From Bipolaris cookei (lineage: Eukaryota; Ascomycota; Dothideomycetes; Pleosporales; Pleosporaceae), in NCBI GenBank assembly GCA_002286855.1, contig NRSV01000162.1, forward strand, positions 1 to 21,722: 21,722 bases of DNA, read 5' to 3'. Both the position numbers and the translations under genes were made by a program. This document shows, in pieces, positions 7,764 through 15,652 of the stretch. The stretch's first letter is position 1. The number at the start of each line of letters is the position of its first letter. The notes beneath the pieces are model-generated. The model saw only the letters and a program-made list of their open reading frames with translations. It was not told the DNA's origin and searched no databases.

Positions 7764-10596
7764 CTTTCATCCTCTTCCTCTGAAGATTCTCCTGGGTCCT
7801 GCAGCGGCGGCATGTGAATAGTGTTTATGATCTCTATCACCTCTTCGCCTTGTAACAGAGGGTCTTGATTGTCATATACTTGATAGAACATGTCTTCTCT
7901 GAATGTCACATCACGTGTCCGAATAACTTTACCCTGGTGCGCTCTACTCCTTGCTTTTGGTATCCAGATCCTGTAGATATTTGAAGCATCATACCCAACG
8001 AGGTATCCTATGAGGGCGCAAGGAGTAAGCTTGTCACCTCGTGGTATTTGTGTTCGCAGCGCATATGCTCGGCAGCCATAGATTTTGAGATGAGATATTG
8101 AGGGCTTTTTGTAGTATGCCATCTCAAATGGAGTTTTCCAGCTGAGAGATCGCGTAGGGGTGCGATTGAGAAGATAGCCTGCAGTGACATATGTCTCTGG
8201 AGCAAGATGAAGTGGTAAGTTTGAAGTGCTTAGCATGGATCTTGAGCAGTCAATCAGAGTCTTTCCTGATCTTTCTGCAGAACCGTTCTGCTCTTTTGTA
8301 TGCGGAGCTCTGATTTGGAATCTGATTCCTTTCTGCTCACAATATGCACGCGCTGAGTTATCTGTTAATCCATAATCTTGTTCGTCGTCCGTGTTGGATG
8401 ATGGATACATTGGCTAACTATGATAGTGAGGGAGAAGGAGTATATATAGCTGAAATATTTGGTGGCTGGGCACAGCCACCCATGAAGGTCGCCCTGCACG
8501 ATCTTCGCCCCCATTGTTCTCTAAGGGTCCGCTATTATGAATGTGACAGTAGTATTGAACTCTCGTTTGATCGTACGATCTAGGCGGGCGATCACTCCAA
8601 GCAGAGTTTCCTTATCGCGTTTTGGAATTGAGTATACGAAATTGAACTTCGTGTATAGGTCAAAGGCATGAAATATATATCGATGACCATTGTAGCTTAT
8701 GACGTCAAGCTTGATGATATCGATTGCAACTGTTTCAAATGGATGAGATGCGCCAATTTCATGTCCCATATGACGAGAGATGATCTGATGGGCCTTGTTC
8801 TGTGAACATTCTTTGCAGTCGATTGTACGTGGTGCGGAGCCTGGAGGTGATTGTTGGATCCCCCGAACGTTTTCTGCTAGGTGATCGATAGCGTCACTGC
8901 CTGCATGTGCCATCAGGATATGAAGCTGAGGGTTGGTAAGTACTCGAGGCTTGAGTGGTTGAGCGGAGTACTGTGGCCTGCGTTGATTGGCTGCAGAAGC
9001 TGCAGGTTGAGCTAATTGGATTGGTGGAGGTTGGGTGCGGTGCACGACTAGCCAATGGCCTCCTAGCTGGGTAAGGCTCGTTACATCCTTACAGGAGTTC
9101 TTGACAGCTTTGTATAGAACATTTCATCCTGGGTCAAAATGAATATTTGATGAGGAGAGACCTGTTAGCGAGACTAGGCTAGTGAAGAAGGATTGAATTA
9201 GAGCCACGCGCTTTAGTGTCGTTGTCTTGATGCCATTTGGTGTCGATAGAGGTAGCTTGACTTCACCCCATGCTTCGGTTTTCGTCTCAGTTCCTCCTGC
9301 GAGGATGATGTCATCATCAGCTATTGGGGCTTTTCAATTAAACTCGGCAGGGTTGTTGCAGATATGAATATCAGTGGCTGGATCTAACGTCCATGAGTGG
9401 ACGAGTGGATATTGTTGAGACGCTCTCTAGTTGTTGGACGCGGAAGAAAAGATGGCATATGCTTCGTGCGGGGTATCACCAGCTAGTGGGTCTCCTGCGT
9501 CAATTTCTATCGAATCAGAGCCTGACGCTTTGCTATGCTTGCTGCCATCCCTGGTCTTATGCTTCTTAAAGCGTCGATTCTTTTCCCGAATCTTGTTTAG
9601 TATCCCACGACTGTCGTTAGCCTTGAAATCAGCAATCTTCTTGGCTTTTTCAGGGTCTCGGGCGAATCCTCGTTGCTGAAGTGTTGTATCGATGTACGGG
9701 CATTGACCCCAGAAATGACTGTCGCCACAGAGGCAGGGCTTTGTTGGCTTGTTTGCGTCGTTCCTTGATCGTTTCTTGTTGTTGTATGGAGAAGGCTGGT
9801 CATTTATTGTCGCTCCAAAAGCACCTCCATGAATATTTGCCTTTCCTGAATATGTGGTACGATGATAGCGCAGGTATTCGGCAAGAACGATAGAGAGTTG
9901 AGATTGATGAGGTATTGGTTTACTGCGATCTGAGTTCCAAATTTCCTCGGCTTTGAAAATATCGAGTGAGACGCTGGCAGCGTATGCAGCGTCAACTTGC
10001 TTGATAGCTCGGATAAGATCCTTGTGTGATCGGAATCCGTGTACCTCAGGTAGATCGAGTTGTTTTGCTCTGCTGTATGCTCTGAGGAACTCGTTACACC
10101 AGTCTTCAATGTTCGATCGTCGAGCATGTATGATCTTTGCTGCTTTATAGTCTTTCTGTACTCGATACTCCATGTCAGAAGTAGTAGGCGAAAAGAGATC
10201 TTGTAGCGTCTTGATTTGATCGTCGACTGTTGCTTTGTCTTTGATATGATACAGTAGTTCCTGTTGTATTGTCTTATTAATGTGTGCTTCAACTTGTCCT
10301 AACTTATCTCGAAGACGCCTGTATTTTTTGATCTCCTTGTAATAGCTACTGCGATCTTGGTTATATTGCAGTAAGTCTTGTTGAGATGGTAAAGTTTTAG
10401 GTGATCCTTCGTCATTGATGATAGGCGCTGGCCTGGTAGGTTGAACAGGTTTTTGTAAAGGATTGGGTGGTTGATTAGGATCAATGTATTCCCAAACGTC
10501 TCCTGCTTCGGCAATGCGTCTAACAATAAAGATCCAAAGCTCCCAATTGCTTTGTCCTTAGAGGACAATGTCTGAACGAACTTTGTGCATCGGCAT
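7764..10596 (-). pseudogene. Copia D gag-protease-integrase (interrupted)
   Basis: The start at 10596 (MPMHKVRSDIV) leads to GQSNWELW and VWEYIDPNQPP. Gag ends with a knuckle CLCGDSHFWGQC (C-x-C-x3-H-x4-C, about residues 289-300). The protease shows WTLDPATDIHIC (Pro in place of the Ser/Thr of D-S/T-G) and LAGGTETKTEAWGEV. Integrase has the HHCC zinc domain (HILMAHAGSDAIDH and CKEC), the first Asp in VAIDIIKLD, the second in FIIAD at the edge of the 135-bp insert, and the Glu in KEQNGSAERSG. In-frame stops lie at 10558-10560, 9427-9429, 9334-9336 and 9124-9126. Integrase would insert the cDNA into the genome; this copy cannot make it. Confidence 0.8.
8392..8526 (+). repeat. 135-bp insertion in the copia D integrase (solo-LTR-like)
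   Basis: It is flanked by the 5-bp duplication GTCCG at 8387-8391 and 8527-8531. Removing 140 bases puts the two integrase halves in one frame. It starts TGTTGG, like a copia LTR, but ends CTAAGG rather than CA. It contains a TATA-like GTATATATAG (about 8441-8450) and a perfect 8-bp hairpin, GGTGGCTG/CAGCCACC with a 4-base loop, at 8461-8480. A solo LTR with a mutated 3' end is the simplest reading; a small non-autonomous element is possible. Confidence 0.75.
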
Positions 10597-10646
10597 TGCA
10601 GGATAGGTAGATAGATAGTCAATTGATTGAAGAAATGTGCGGATTA

Positions 10647-10661
10647 GGCGGGGCTCATAAC
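10647..10661 (-). promoter_or_regulatory. Primer-binding site matching the initiator tRNA-Met anticodon arm
   Basis: Immediately after the copia D 5' LTR the minus strand reads GTTATGAGCCC and then CGCC. Its first 11 bases are complementary to GGGCUCAUAAC, the anticodon loop and flanking stem of eukaryotic initiator tRNA-Met. Priming by a cleaved half of this tRNA is known for Drosophila copia and Ty5. The match is recalled from the general tRNA sequence, not from this genome. Confidence 0.65.
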
Positions 10662-10788
10662 TGTAAGCAGTTGAGTGTGTGTGAAGTATTGTGTATTCTG
10701 ATGTGTATGATGATAGGAGCAAGTTTGAATACAGCGTTATTAGTCAGTGAGTAACCACGTGACTATACATGGTACTTCTGGGCTTACA
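10662..10788 (-). repeat. 5' LTR of copia D, 127 bp
   Basis: The ends are TGTAAG and CTTACA. A second copy lies at 11969-12095 and differs at only two positions. The primer-binding site follows immediately on the gag side, which identifies this as the 5' LTR. The outer flank is GTATC (10789-10793). Confidence 0.88.
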
Positions 10789-10943
10789 GTATCTTAGGGA
10801 AGCTTTGAATAGTTAATTAACTTTATCATTTGCGTTAGAGCAGGGGAGCTTCATGAGCACGTCTAATTTAGATTCGGTGTACTTAAATGCCATTTCCTCT
10901 ACGGCACTGCTCTGACAACTCAAACTTTTTGAATTGTGCATTA
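10789..10943. other. Spacer without a recognisable gene
   Basis: This is AT-rich sequence between the copia D LTR and E1. It holds a TTAATTAA palindrome and a short AGAGCAG/CTGCTCT inverted repeat. Nothing in it points to a gene. Confidence 0.5.
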
Positions 10944-11000
10944 ACGTGGTTCACAAGCGAGTCGGCACCCCAAGCGAGTCGGCAGCACCCCACCAGCGCG
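10944..11000. repeat. E1 left terminal inverted repeat
   Basis: It matches the right end in inverted order but contains the AAGCGAGTCGGCA unit twice, whereas the right end has it once. Confidence 0.8.
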
Positions 11001-11024
11001 TCAGCGTTAACAATATAACGCGTT

Positions 11025-11408
11025 ATGTCTCAACCACATCAAATCCAAAAAGTGTCTTCTGAAGCTGATATTCAAATTGCTATCTTTGATATTAATTCCC
11101 AACGCGTTCGAAGTATTAAGCGAGCTGCTGAAATCTATAGCGTTCCTCGAACAACAGTACAAGACCGACGCGCTGGGAAGCGCTCCCGACGCGACTGCGA
11201 ACCAAATTCAAAGCGCCTAAATAAGCTAGAAGAGGAGGCTATAGTTAGGCGTGTTCTTGAAGAGTCTGCACGAGGATTTGCGCCTACAAAGGCTGACGTT
11301 CGCGCAATGGCTGATAAACTGTTGCATGAGCGGAAAGGTAACCCTGTTGGCAAGAACTGGGTCGATAACTTTGTTAAGAGAACCCCTGAGCTCCGTATGC
11401 GCTGTTGA
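11025..11408 (+). pseudogene. E1 transposase N-terminal DNA-binding region
   Basis: The ATG at 11025 opens MSQPHQIQKVSSEADIQIAI. A psq-like helix-turn-helix follows (IKRAAEIYSVPRTTVQDRRAG), then a CENP-B/Tc5-type second helix-turn-helix (LNKLEEEAIVRRVLEESARG, VRAMADKLLHERKG, VGKNWVDNFVKRTPELRMR). These bind the terminal repeats in pogo-type transposases. After RMRC the frame stops at 11408, because the catalytic domain has been deleted and the sequence jumps to the C-terminal part. It could in principle be made as a 127-residue DNA-binding protein without catalytic activity. Confidence 0.8.
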
Positions 11409-11810
11409 GGCTCAAAGTACTCTTATTCAACAGAGAGTAAGAAACCGCCCTGGGTCTTCTGCAAGTTCTCTTGACGAGAAGGTTGCGCAGTTAAAGGGGC
11501 TCAGCAAATAGCACATGAGATGACGCTTATGAGAGAGGAAGTTGCTGCTCTTCGAGAGGCTCTAGATACAGCAAACAAGCGTAAGAGCCGCAAGCGGCGA
11601 TACGTACGGATAGAAGAGACTCTTACTGTAGGTGAGGCACAAGAAGTATTAGCTGAACGGGCGGGTAGTAGTCGTGGCGACGGCGGGAGCGCGCTGAAGA
11701 GGGTGCGAGGAGAGAGGCGGTGCGGGCGTTGTAAAGAGACTGGACATAACGCCCGTACCTGCGCAGTTGAGATTAATAGTGTAAGCAATAGTAGCGATTC
11801 TGATAATTAA
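11409..11810 (+). pseudogene. E1 transposase C-terminal part with CCHC zinc knuckle
   Basis: After the deletion point, one frame reads EAQSTLIQQRVRNRPGSS. A one-base shift near 11497 moves to a second frame that includes ATG 11520 (MTLMREEVAALREALDTANK), a helical region. A basic stretch RKSRKRRYVRIEETLTV follows, and then the knuckle CGRCKETGHNARTC (C-x2-C-x4-H-x4-C). A Ser/Asp-rich tail ends at 11810. The same tail occurs in E3 and E4, so the knuckle belongs to the family and is not a chance fusion in E1. It may bind nucleic acid; its role in transposition is unknown to me. Confidence 0.75.
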
Positions 11811-11872
11811 TTTAATATATCGTAATAGTTAATTAACTGCGATAAAAGTCTGTGATAATGTCTTGAAGTTGT

Positions 11873-11912
11873 GGCGCTGGTGGGGAGCTGCCGACTCGCT
11901 TGTGAACCACGT
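11873..11912. repeat. E1 right terminal inverted repeat
   Basis: Inverted counterpart of 10944-11000, with a single AAGCGAGTCGGCA unit followed by GCTCCCCACCAGCG. Confidence 0.8.
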
Positions 11913-11968
11913 CAGTTAGATTTGCAATTATTGATGGATTTTAGCTTTAAGATAATGAACAGAGATAC

Positions 11969-12095
11969 TGTAAGCAGTTGAGTGTGTGTGAAGTATTGTG
12001 TATTCTGATGTGTATGATGATAGGAGCAAGTTTAAATACAGCGTTATTAGTCAGTGAGTAACCACGTGACTATACATGGTACTTCTGGACTTACA
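11969..12095 (-). repeat. Solo LTR of the copia D family, 127 bp
   Basis: This is the same length as, and nearly identical to, the LTR at 10662-10788. The two differences are both G in the copia D copy and A here. The flanks GATAC (11964-11968) and AATAC (12096-12100) agree at four of five bases, as expected for an aged target duplication. No retroelement coding lies beside it. Confidence 0.85.
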
Positions 12096-12100
12096 AATAC

Positions 12101-12449
12101 TTATAAATATCAGAAACATATGTGTTGGCAGGATCAAGGGATCACGGGGTAAATCAACTTGCAGCTGCAACACTATGGTGAGGAAGCGGATTTTGACTGT
12201 CTGTATGTGCTATTGTGTCCAGTACTTACAGCGCCTGCGCGCACGGACGCAGACGCACGATTCGGTAAGCAGCGGGGACAACGACGTCCCTGCGACTGCT
12301 CGTGTCAACCAATCAGTTTCGCTTATCAGTAGGACTCGTTCGAGACCTAATTGATTCTGACAATAAGTTTATCATAGACAGTAATCACGGTAGCGCTCTG
12401 CCCGCGAGCGTTTTCGTGGTGGATGTGCTAATTCTTTACCAACAAGCTC
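12101..12449. other. Spacer without a recognisable gene
   Basis: This 349-bp stretch lies between the solo LTR and E2. Short open frames exist on both strands, but none has a recognisable protein. It may be old host sequence or an unrecognised repeat remnant. Confidence 0.5.
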
Positions 12450-12451
12450 TA

Positions 12452-12500
12452 ACTAGCCCCACCATCTCGTGCACGCGACCACCTCGTGCACGCGCGGCCT
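12452..12500. repeat. E2 left terminal inverted repeat, 49 bp
   Basis: It begins ACTAGCCCCACCATC and contains CTCGTGCACGCG twice (first copy without its final context match), probably a tandem binding unit. It is identical to the right repeat in inverted order. Confidence 0.92.
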
Positions 12501-12576
12501 CACCAAGACTACCTCAAAAACGAGGCTCTAGAGCCACAATAAAAGGTTATTATCGCGATATATTTTAATGATGAGA

Positions 12577-14478
12577 TCAATAGGCTTTAATATATATATA
12601 GCTATAGAAATCGAGACGGAGTTCTAATCGCGCGGCCGCGACGTGAGGTTGGAGGTGGTGAGCTTGCAGCACTTCCCTGAGGCTCCTCACCACCTTGAGG
12701 CCTCGCGATAGGCCTCTTTTTTGAGTAGCCTTTGCAGGAGCCTTGAAGCTCCTCCTCCTACCCCTTTGAGAAGTTTTGATAGCTTTTTGAAGTTGTTTTG
12801 CAGCCTTGCGAGCCGCGATCCTTGAGGCCTTTTCAATAGCCTTCTCCTCCCTCTCCTTCTGCCTCATTAGACTCACTGCAAGCCTTGCCTGACGCCTCTG
12901 CTCCTTCTCTCTCGCCCTGGCCTGCCTTGTCTCCTCACGCTGCCTCCTCGTATCAGCTTTTTGGAGTTGCAGTTGCTCCTCCTCCTCCTCCTCCTCCTGG
13001 AGTTGTAGGCGATCGCGCGCCTCCTTCACCTTCCTTGGAGACCAGAATACAGCCCCACCATGATACTCCTCAGCCTCCTGTAGGGGTAGAGGCTTACCTC
13101 GTTTCCTACGTGTTCTCTCATTAACTAGAGCCTCTCTTAGCTTCCTTACTTCATCCTTGAGGAGACTATTTTGAACCGAACTCGAGTGAAGGACCTGGCT
13201 GAGCTTTTTGACCTGCCTATCGCCCTGATCAGCGACTACCTGACGCAGCAGACGCTCCATCTTCCTCCAATCAGAGGCACTAAGAGCTGAGGAGTCACTA
13301 TCCGTTCCAGGATCAGGCACAGTAAAGCGCTGAAGGATAACTTCTGGGTTAAGAGGCGAGATCCCTGTAGCCTTGAAGGCGTTTAGGATCGTCGTTTCCT
13401 TAAAGGAGGCCTGCCAGGCAGCCTGGAAGAGGGGCAAGAAATCCCTCTTACTCATTGAAGTGATGCCTTGGCTCCTATCCATGAAGGCAGAAACTTCGTT
13501 TGAGTACGCTGTTGAGAGAGGCTTGAACATGCTAACGTCAAGAGGCTGCAGCGTGTGGGTTGAGTGAGGAGGATATACTGCGAGGAGGATCTTATGCTCA
13601 TCACAATACTTGATAAAATCCATTGTAACGTGAGATCCATGGCCGTCAAGGACGAGTAATCGATAGGAGGATCGAGCCTTCGCCTTCGTACTACGATCAA
13701 ACACCTGTTGAAGCCACGCGAGGCCTACCTCGTTATTGGTCCATCCAGAAGGTGATGAAGATATTCGAATTTGATGGATATCTGGATCAAGGGCCTGCAG
13801 CCAGGTGTCCTGTATCGATCCTGAGGCTGATTGATATATGAGGGCAGGCTCAAGGCAAGATCCATCTGCGCAGATACAGGCCAATAGCGTTACCCACTGG
13901 CGTGAGCCATCCTGTATCGTACTCCTCCTCCTTATGCCCTCGTACGAGGCCTTACTAAAGATCCTCCTTGAACGACTTACGATACCAAGCATGAAGCCCT
14001 TCTCATCCATATTGTAGATATGACGCGCCTCGACGTGATATTGATTAATTTTATCGCGTAGGAGGCTAAATTAGAGGTTGTATTTACTCCTTGAATCTGC
14101 TTTGTGGCGACAGTTATCAAGGCCTTTTGCCCACCTTGAGGTAAGTTGATCAGGATAGCGCTGCACGAAGCGACTAACCCAGTGTACTCCAACCTCAGTC
14201 TTGGCAATCTGTGAGGCAAAATTGCGTATCATTGGCTGAGTAGGTGGTAAGCCTCTATCTGTCAGTCGATTGATATAGGCGATTAGGGCCTGCTCCTGCT
14301 GTGGGTGGAGGAGCTGCTGCTTTTGATAGCCTGTCGAAGGCGAGGTGCAGCGACCTTGGTGTCTTCGGGCGAGCGTAGTTCGAGTAACACCGTATCTTTT
14401 TGAAATCTCAGTATACGTAAAAGACTCCTCAGGTCCTAAGGCATCGATAGCTGCAAGCGCAGCCTCGATATTACTCAT
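12577..14478 (-). pseudogene. E2 transposase (DD35D, Fot1/pogo type), one nonsense codon
   Basis: I place the start at 14478 (MSNIEAALAAIDALG), as in Fot1-like proteins; an upstream in-frame ATG at 14550 lies in the terminal repeat. Domains in order: psq-type HTH (YTEISKRYGVTRTTLARRHQG), CENP-B-type HTH (PQQEQALIAYINRLTDRG ... VHWVSRFVQRYPDQL), then the DDE domain with Asp in NMDEKGF, LVLDGHGSH and LQPLDVSMF. There are 35 residues between the last two. A charged C-terminal tail of over 150 residues has WSPRKVKEARD, a run of Glu and Arg/Lys/Gln-rich coiled coil. It totals 633 codons, longer than Fot1 (about 540). A TAA at 14071-14073 lies between the DNA-binding and DDE parts, at a position that probably was Tyr. 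Otherwise the frame is open. Confidence 0.88.
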
Positions 14479-14518
14479 GATGGTAGAGATATGAGGTGTT
14501 GAGGTAGAGGTGGCTGCT

Positions 14519-14567
14519 AGGCCGCGCGTGCACGAGGTGGTCGCGTGCACGAGATGGTGGGGCTAGT
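14519..14567. repeat. E2 right terminal inverted repeat, 49 bp
   Basis: Exact inverted match of 12452-12500, ending GGGGCTAGT next to TA. Confidence 0.92.
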
Positions 14568-14569
14568 TA

Positions 14570-14780
14570 TATTGTGACGGGCTGGGCAGCCCATCACAGT
14601 ATACATAGTGGCGACTATCTTATGTACCAGCTACGCAATGATATCAGCAGCTCTGATATCTTGTTGTTGCACGCGTAGGTGCAGTGAGAAAATGGACGTT
14701 GTTGTTTGTCGCACGCGTACGTGCGGCGAATTGATGTGTGTATTGTATTTGCTATCTACCATCTTCATTTATATGTGGTG
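14570..14780. other. Spacer with a hairpin, no gene seen
   Basis: The stretch between E2 and the original left end of E3 contains a near-palindrome at 14573-14598 and two similar CACGCGTA-containing units near 14668 and 14711. No coding sequence is recognisable. Confidence 0.5.
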
Positions 14781-14795
14781 TAACGTAGTTCACAA

Positions 14796-15278
14796 AAAAA
14801 ATCACAAACAAGTCTAGCCTTTCTAGGTACTAAGATCAAACTCCTTCAACGAGCTAGCCAAGCAAAAGAGTGGAGAAAGTATAGGGAAAAAGCAAGAGAA
14901 AAGAAGAACAACTACAGAGCTATCTTCGATCTAAAGCTCAAAAACCAACTAGCAATCCCGAGAGGCACGAAAAGAGAGATTTCAAGCTCTTTCTACTCCC
15001 TTAAGATAGGACACGGATACTTTAACTCCTACCTAAAGAGAATTAAGAGAAGAGAATGCGATCTTTCTAAGTGTGGAAGAACGCAAACAGCAGAGCATCT
15101 ACTTCTATACTGCGGCTTCTACAGCGCAGAAAGAAACCAGTTTAAGAAGACGCTAGACCAAAAAGTACTTAAACGCCCACTTCTACTCCATACCACGAGC
15201 GGCATAGAAGCTACTTTAGCTTTTATTACTAGCACGAGGATAGGAACAAGAAAGTGGCATCTAGGCCAGGACGGCTAG
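14796..15278 (+). pseudogene. LINE 2 ORF2 C-terminus
   Basis: The frame is open from the insertion junction to TAG at 15276-15278, about 160 residues. It is basic and helical (LLQRASQAKEWRKYREKARE), followed by the RNase H tail-like IGHGYFNSYLKRIKRRE and the Cys/His motif CDLSKCGRTQTAEHLLLYC (C-x4-C-x7-H-x4-C). This arrangement ends fungal LINE ORF2 proteins. RT itself is missing because of 5' truncation, so the piece is inert. No internal stops are seen, which suggests a fairly young copy. Confidence 0.75.
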
Positions 15279-15586
15279 ACGAAAAGAAAAACAAGAAAAA
15301 TAATAACAAGAAGAAAAACAACTTTGCTTTTATTAGTACCATTTCCTTTCCCCTAAGAGAGCTCGCTGGAAAGCAGCCTAGCTGCCCTACGTCTTTCCCT
15401 GTTACCAAACTGCTCTTTAGCACCAGGCATCTAGAAGGCTAGCAATAGCTTAGCTAGATAAAGGCCGAAGCACCATAGTCACGCAATACAGCACAACGTA
15501 CCAAATTGTAAATAAGCAGATAGAACGGCCTCTGGCCAAAGCCCTACATAGCCAACGGCTGATACAGGATTATAATGGAATAATAA
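15279..15586 (+). other. LINE 2 3' UTR and tail
   Basis: It begins with an A-rich tract (15280-15322) and ends in the trinucleotide tail. There is no gene in it. Confidence 0.6.
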
Positions 15587-15588
15587 TA

Positions 15589-15639
15589 ACGTAGTTCACA
15601 AGTGAGCGCGCCACTTTGGACCGGCGCGTCGACGTCGAG
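15589..15639. repeat. E3 left terminal inverted repeat
   Basis: It pairs with 16620-16687 out to the CGACGTCGAG core and has one AAG(T/C)GAGCGCGCCAC unit. Confidence 0.78.
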
Positions 15640-15652
15640 ACAACATCACGTA

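Larger units (their letters stand above)
7764..10788 (-). mobile_element. Ty1/copia retrotransposon 5' portion (copia D)
   Basis: From the right, this comprises an LTR (10662-10788), a primer site complementary to initiator tRNA, gag from 10596, protease and integrase. It ends in the acidic linker after integrase (GESSEEEDE) where copia C begins at 7763. RT and RNase H are lost from view. Apart from nonsense codons and one 135-bp insertion (8392-8526), gag, protease and integrase share one frame. Confidence 0.78.
10944..11912 (+). mobile_element. Fot1/pogo-type DNA transposon, internally deleted (E1, family I)
   Basis: The element is 969 bp with inverted termini beginning ACGTGGTTCACAAGCGAG. 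It is preceded by TA (10942-10943) and followed by CA, probably a mutated TA. It keeps the N-terminal DNA-binding part and the C-terminal zinc knuckle of the transposase but has lost the whole DDE domain. It is therefore non-autonomous. It shares ends and protein type with E3 and E4. Confidence 0.85.
12452..14567 (-). mobile_element. Fot1/pogo-type DNA transposon, nearly intact (E2, family II)
   Basis: The element is 2116 bp, flanked by TA (12450-12451 and 14568-14569), with terminal inverted repeats of 49 bp that match at every position. It holds one minus-strand transposase gene covering almost its whole length, with a single in-frame stop. The perfect repeats suggest a recent insertion. 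E5 is a diverged relative of the same length once its LINE is discounted. Confidence 0.92.
14796..15586 (+). mobile_element. 5'-truncated LINE (LINE 2) inside the E3 terminal repeat
   Basis: The fragment has the ORF2 tail, a 3' UTR and a TAA-type trinucleotide tail (about 15576-15586). It is flanked by the 15-bp duplication TAACGTAGTTCACAA at 14781-14795 and 15587-15601. The duplicated sequence is the TA target plus the first 13 bases of E3, so the LINE entered an existing E3 copy. 5' truncation and a long duplication are typical of target-primed reverse transcription. Confidence 0.88.

Noticed and set aside
10299..10622. Minus-strand open frame of 107 codons starting at 10622
   Set aside because: It is out of frame with gag. 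The frame starting at 10596 carries the Gag motifs (SNWELW, VWEYIDP) and continues into the rest of Gag.
10647..10661. Plus strand GGGCTCATAAC looks like part of a tRNA-Met gene
   Set aside because: No acceptor, D or T arms surround it, and its position right after an LTR fits a primer-binding site.
10806..11840. Shared ATAGTTAATTAACT at about 10808 and in the E1 3' region
   Set aside because: Short, AT-rich and palindromic, with no extended similarity around it; likely chance.
12101..12449. Small host gene between the solo LTR and E2
   Set aside because: Two open frames of about 90 codons overlap here, but both lack motifs and run into the E2 terminal repeat or unrelated sequence.
12970..13002. 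CTC-rich microsatellite in the E2 coding region
   Set aside because: It encodes a Glu run inside a charged tail and keeps the frame; not a separate feature.
14040..14110. An intron removing the stop at 14071 in E2
   Set aside because: I saw no convincing donor and acceptor pair on the minus strand that would remove the stop and keep the linker seen in E5.
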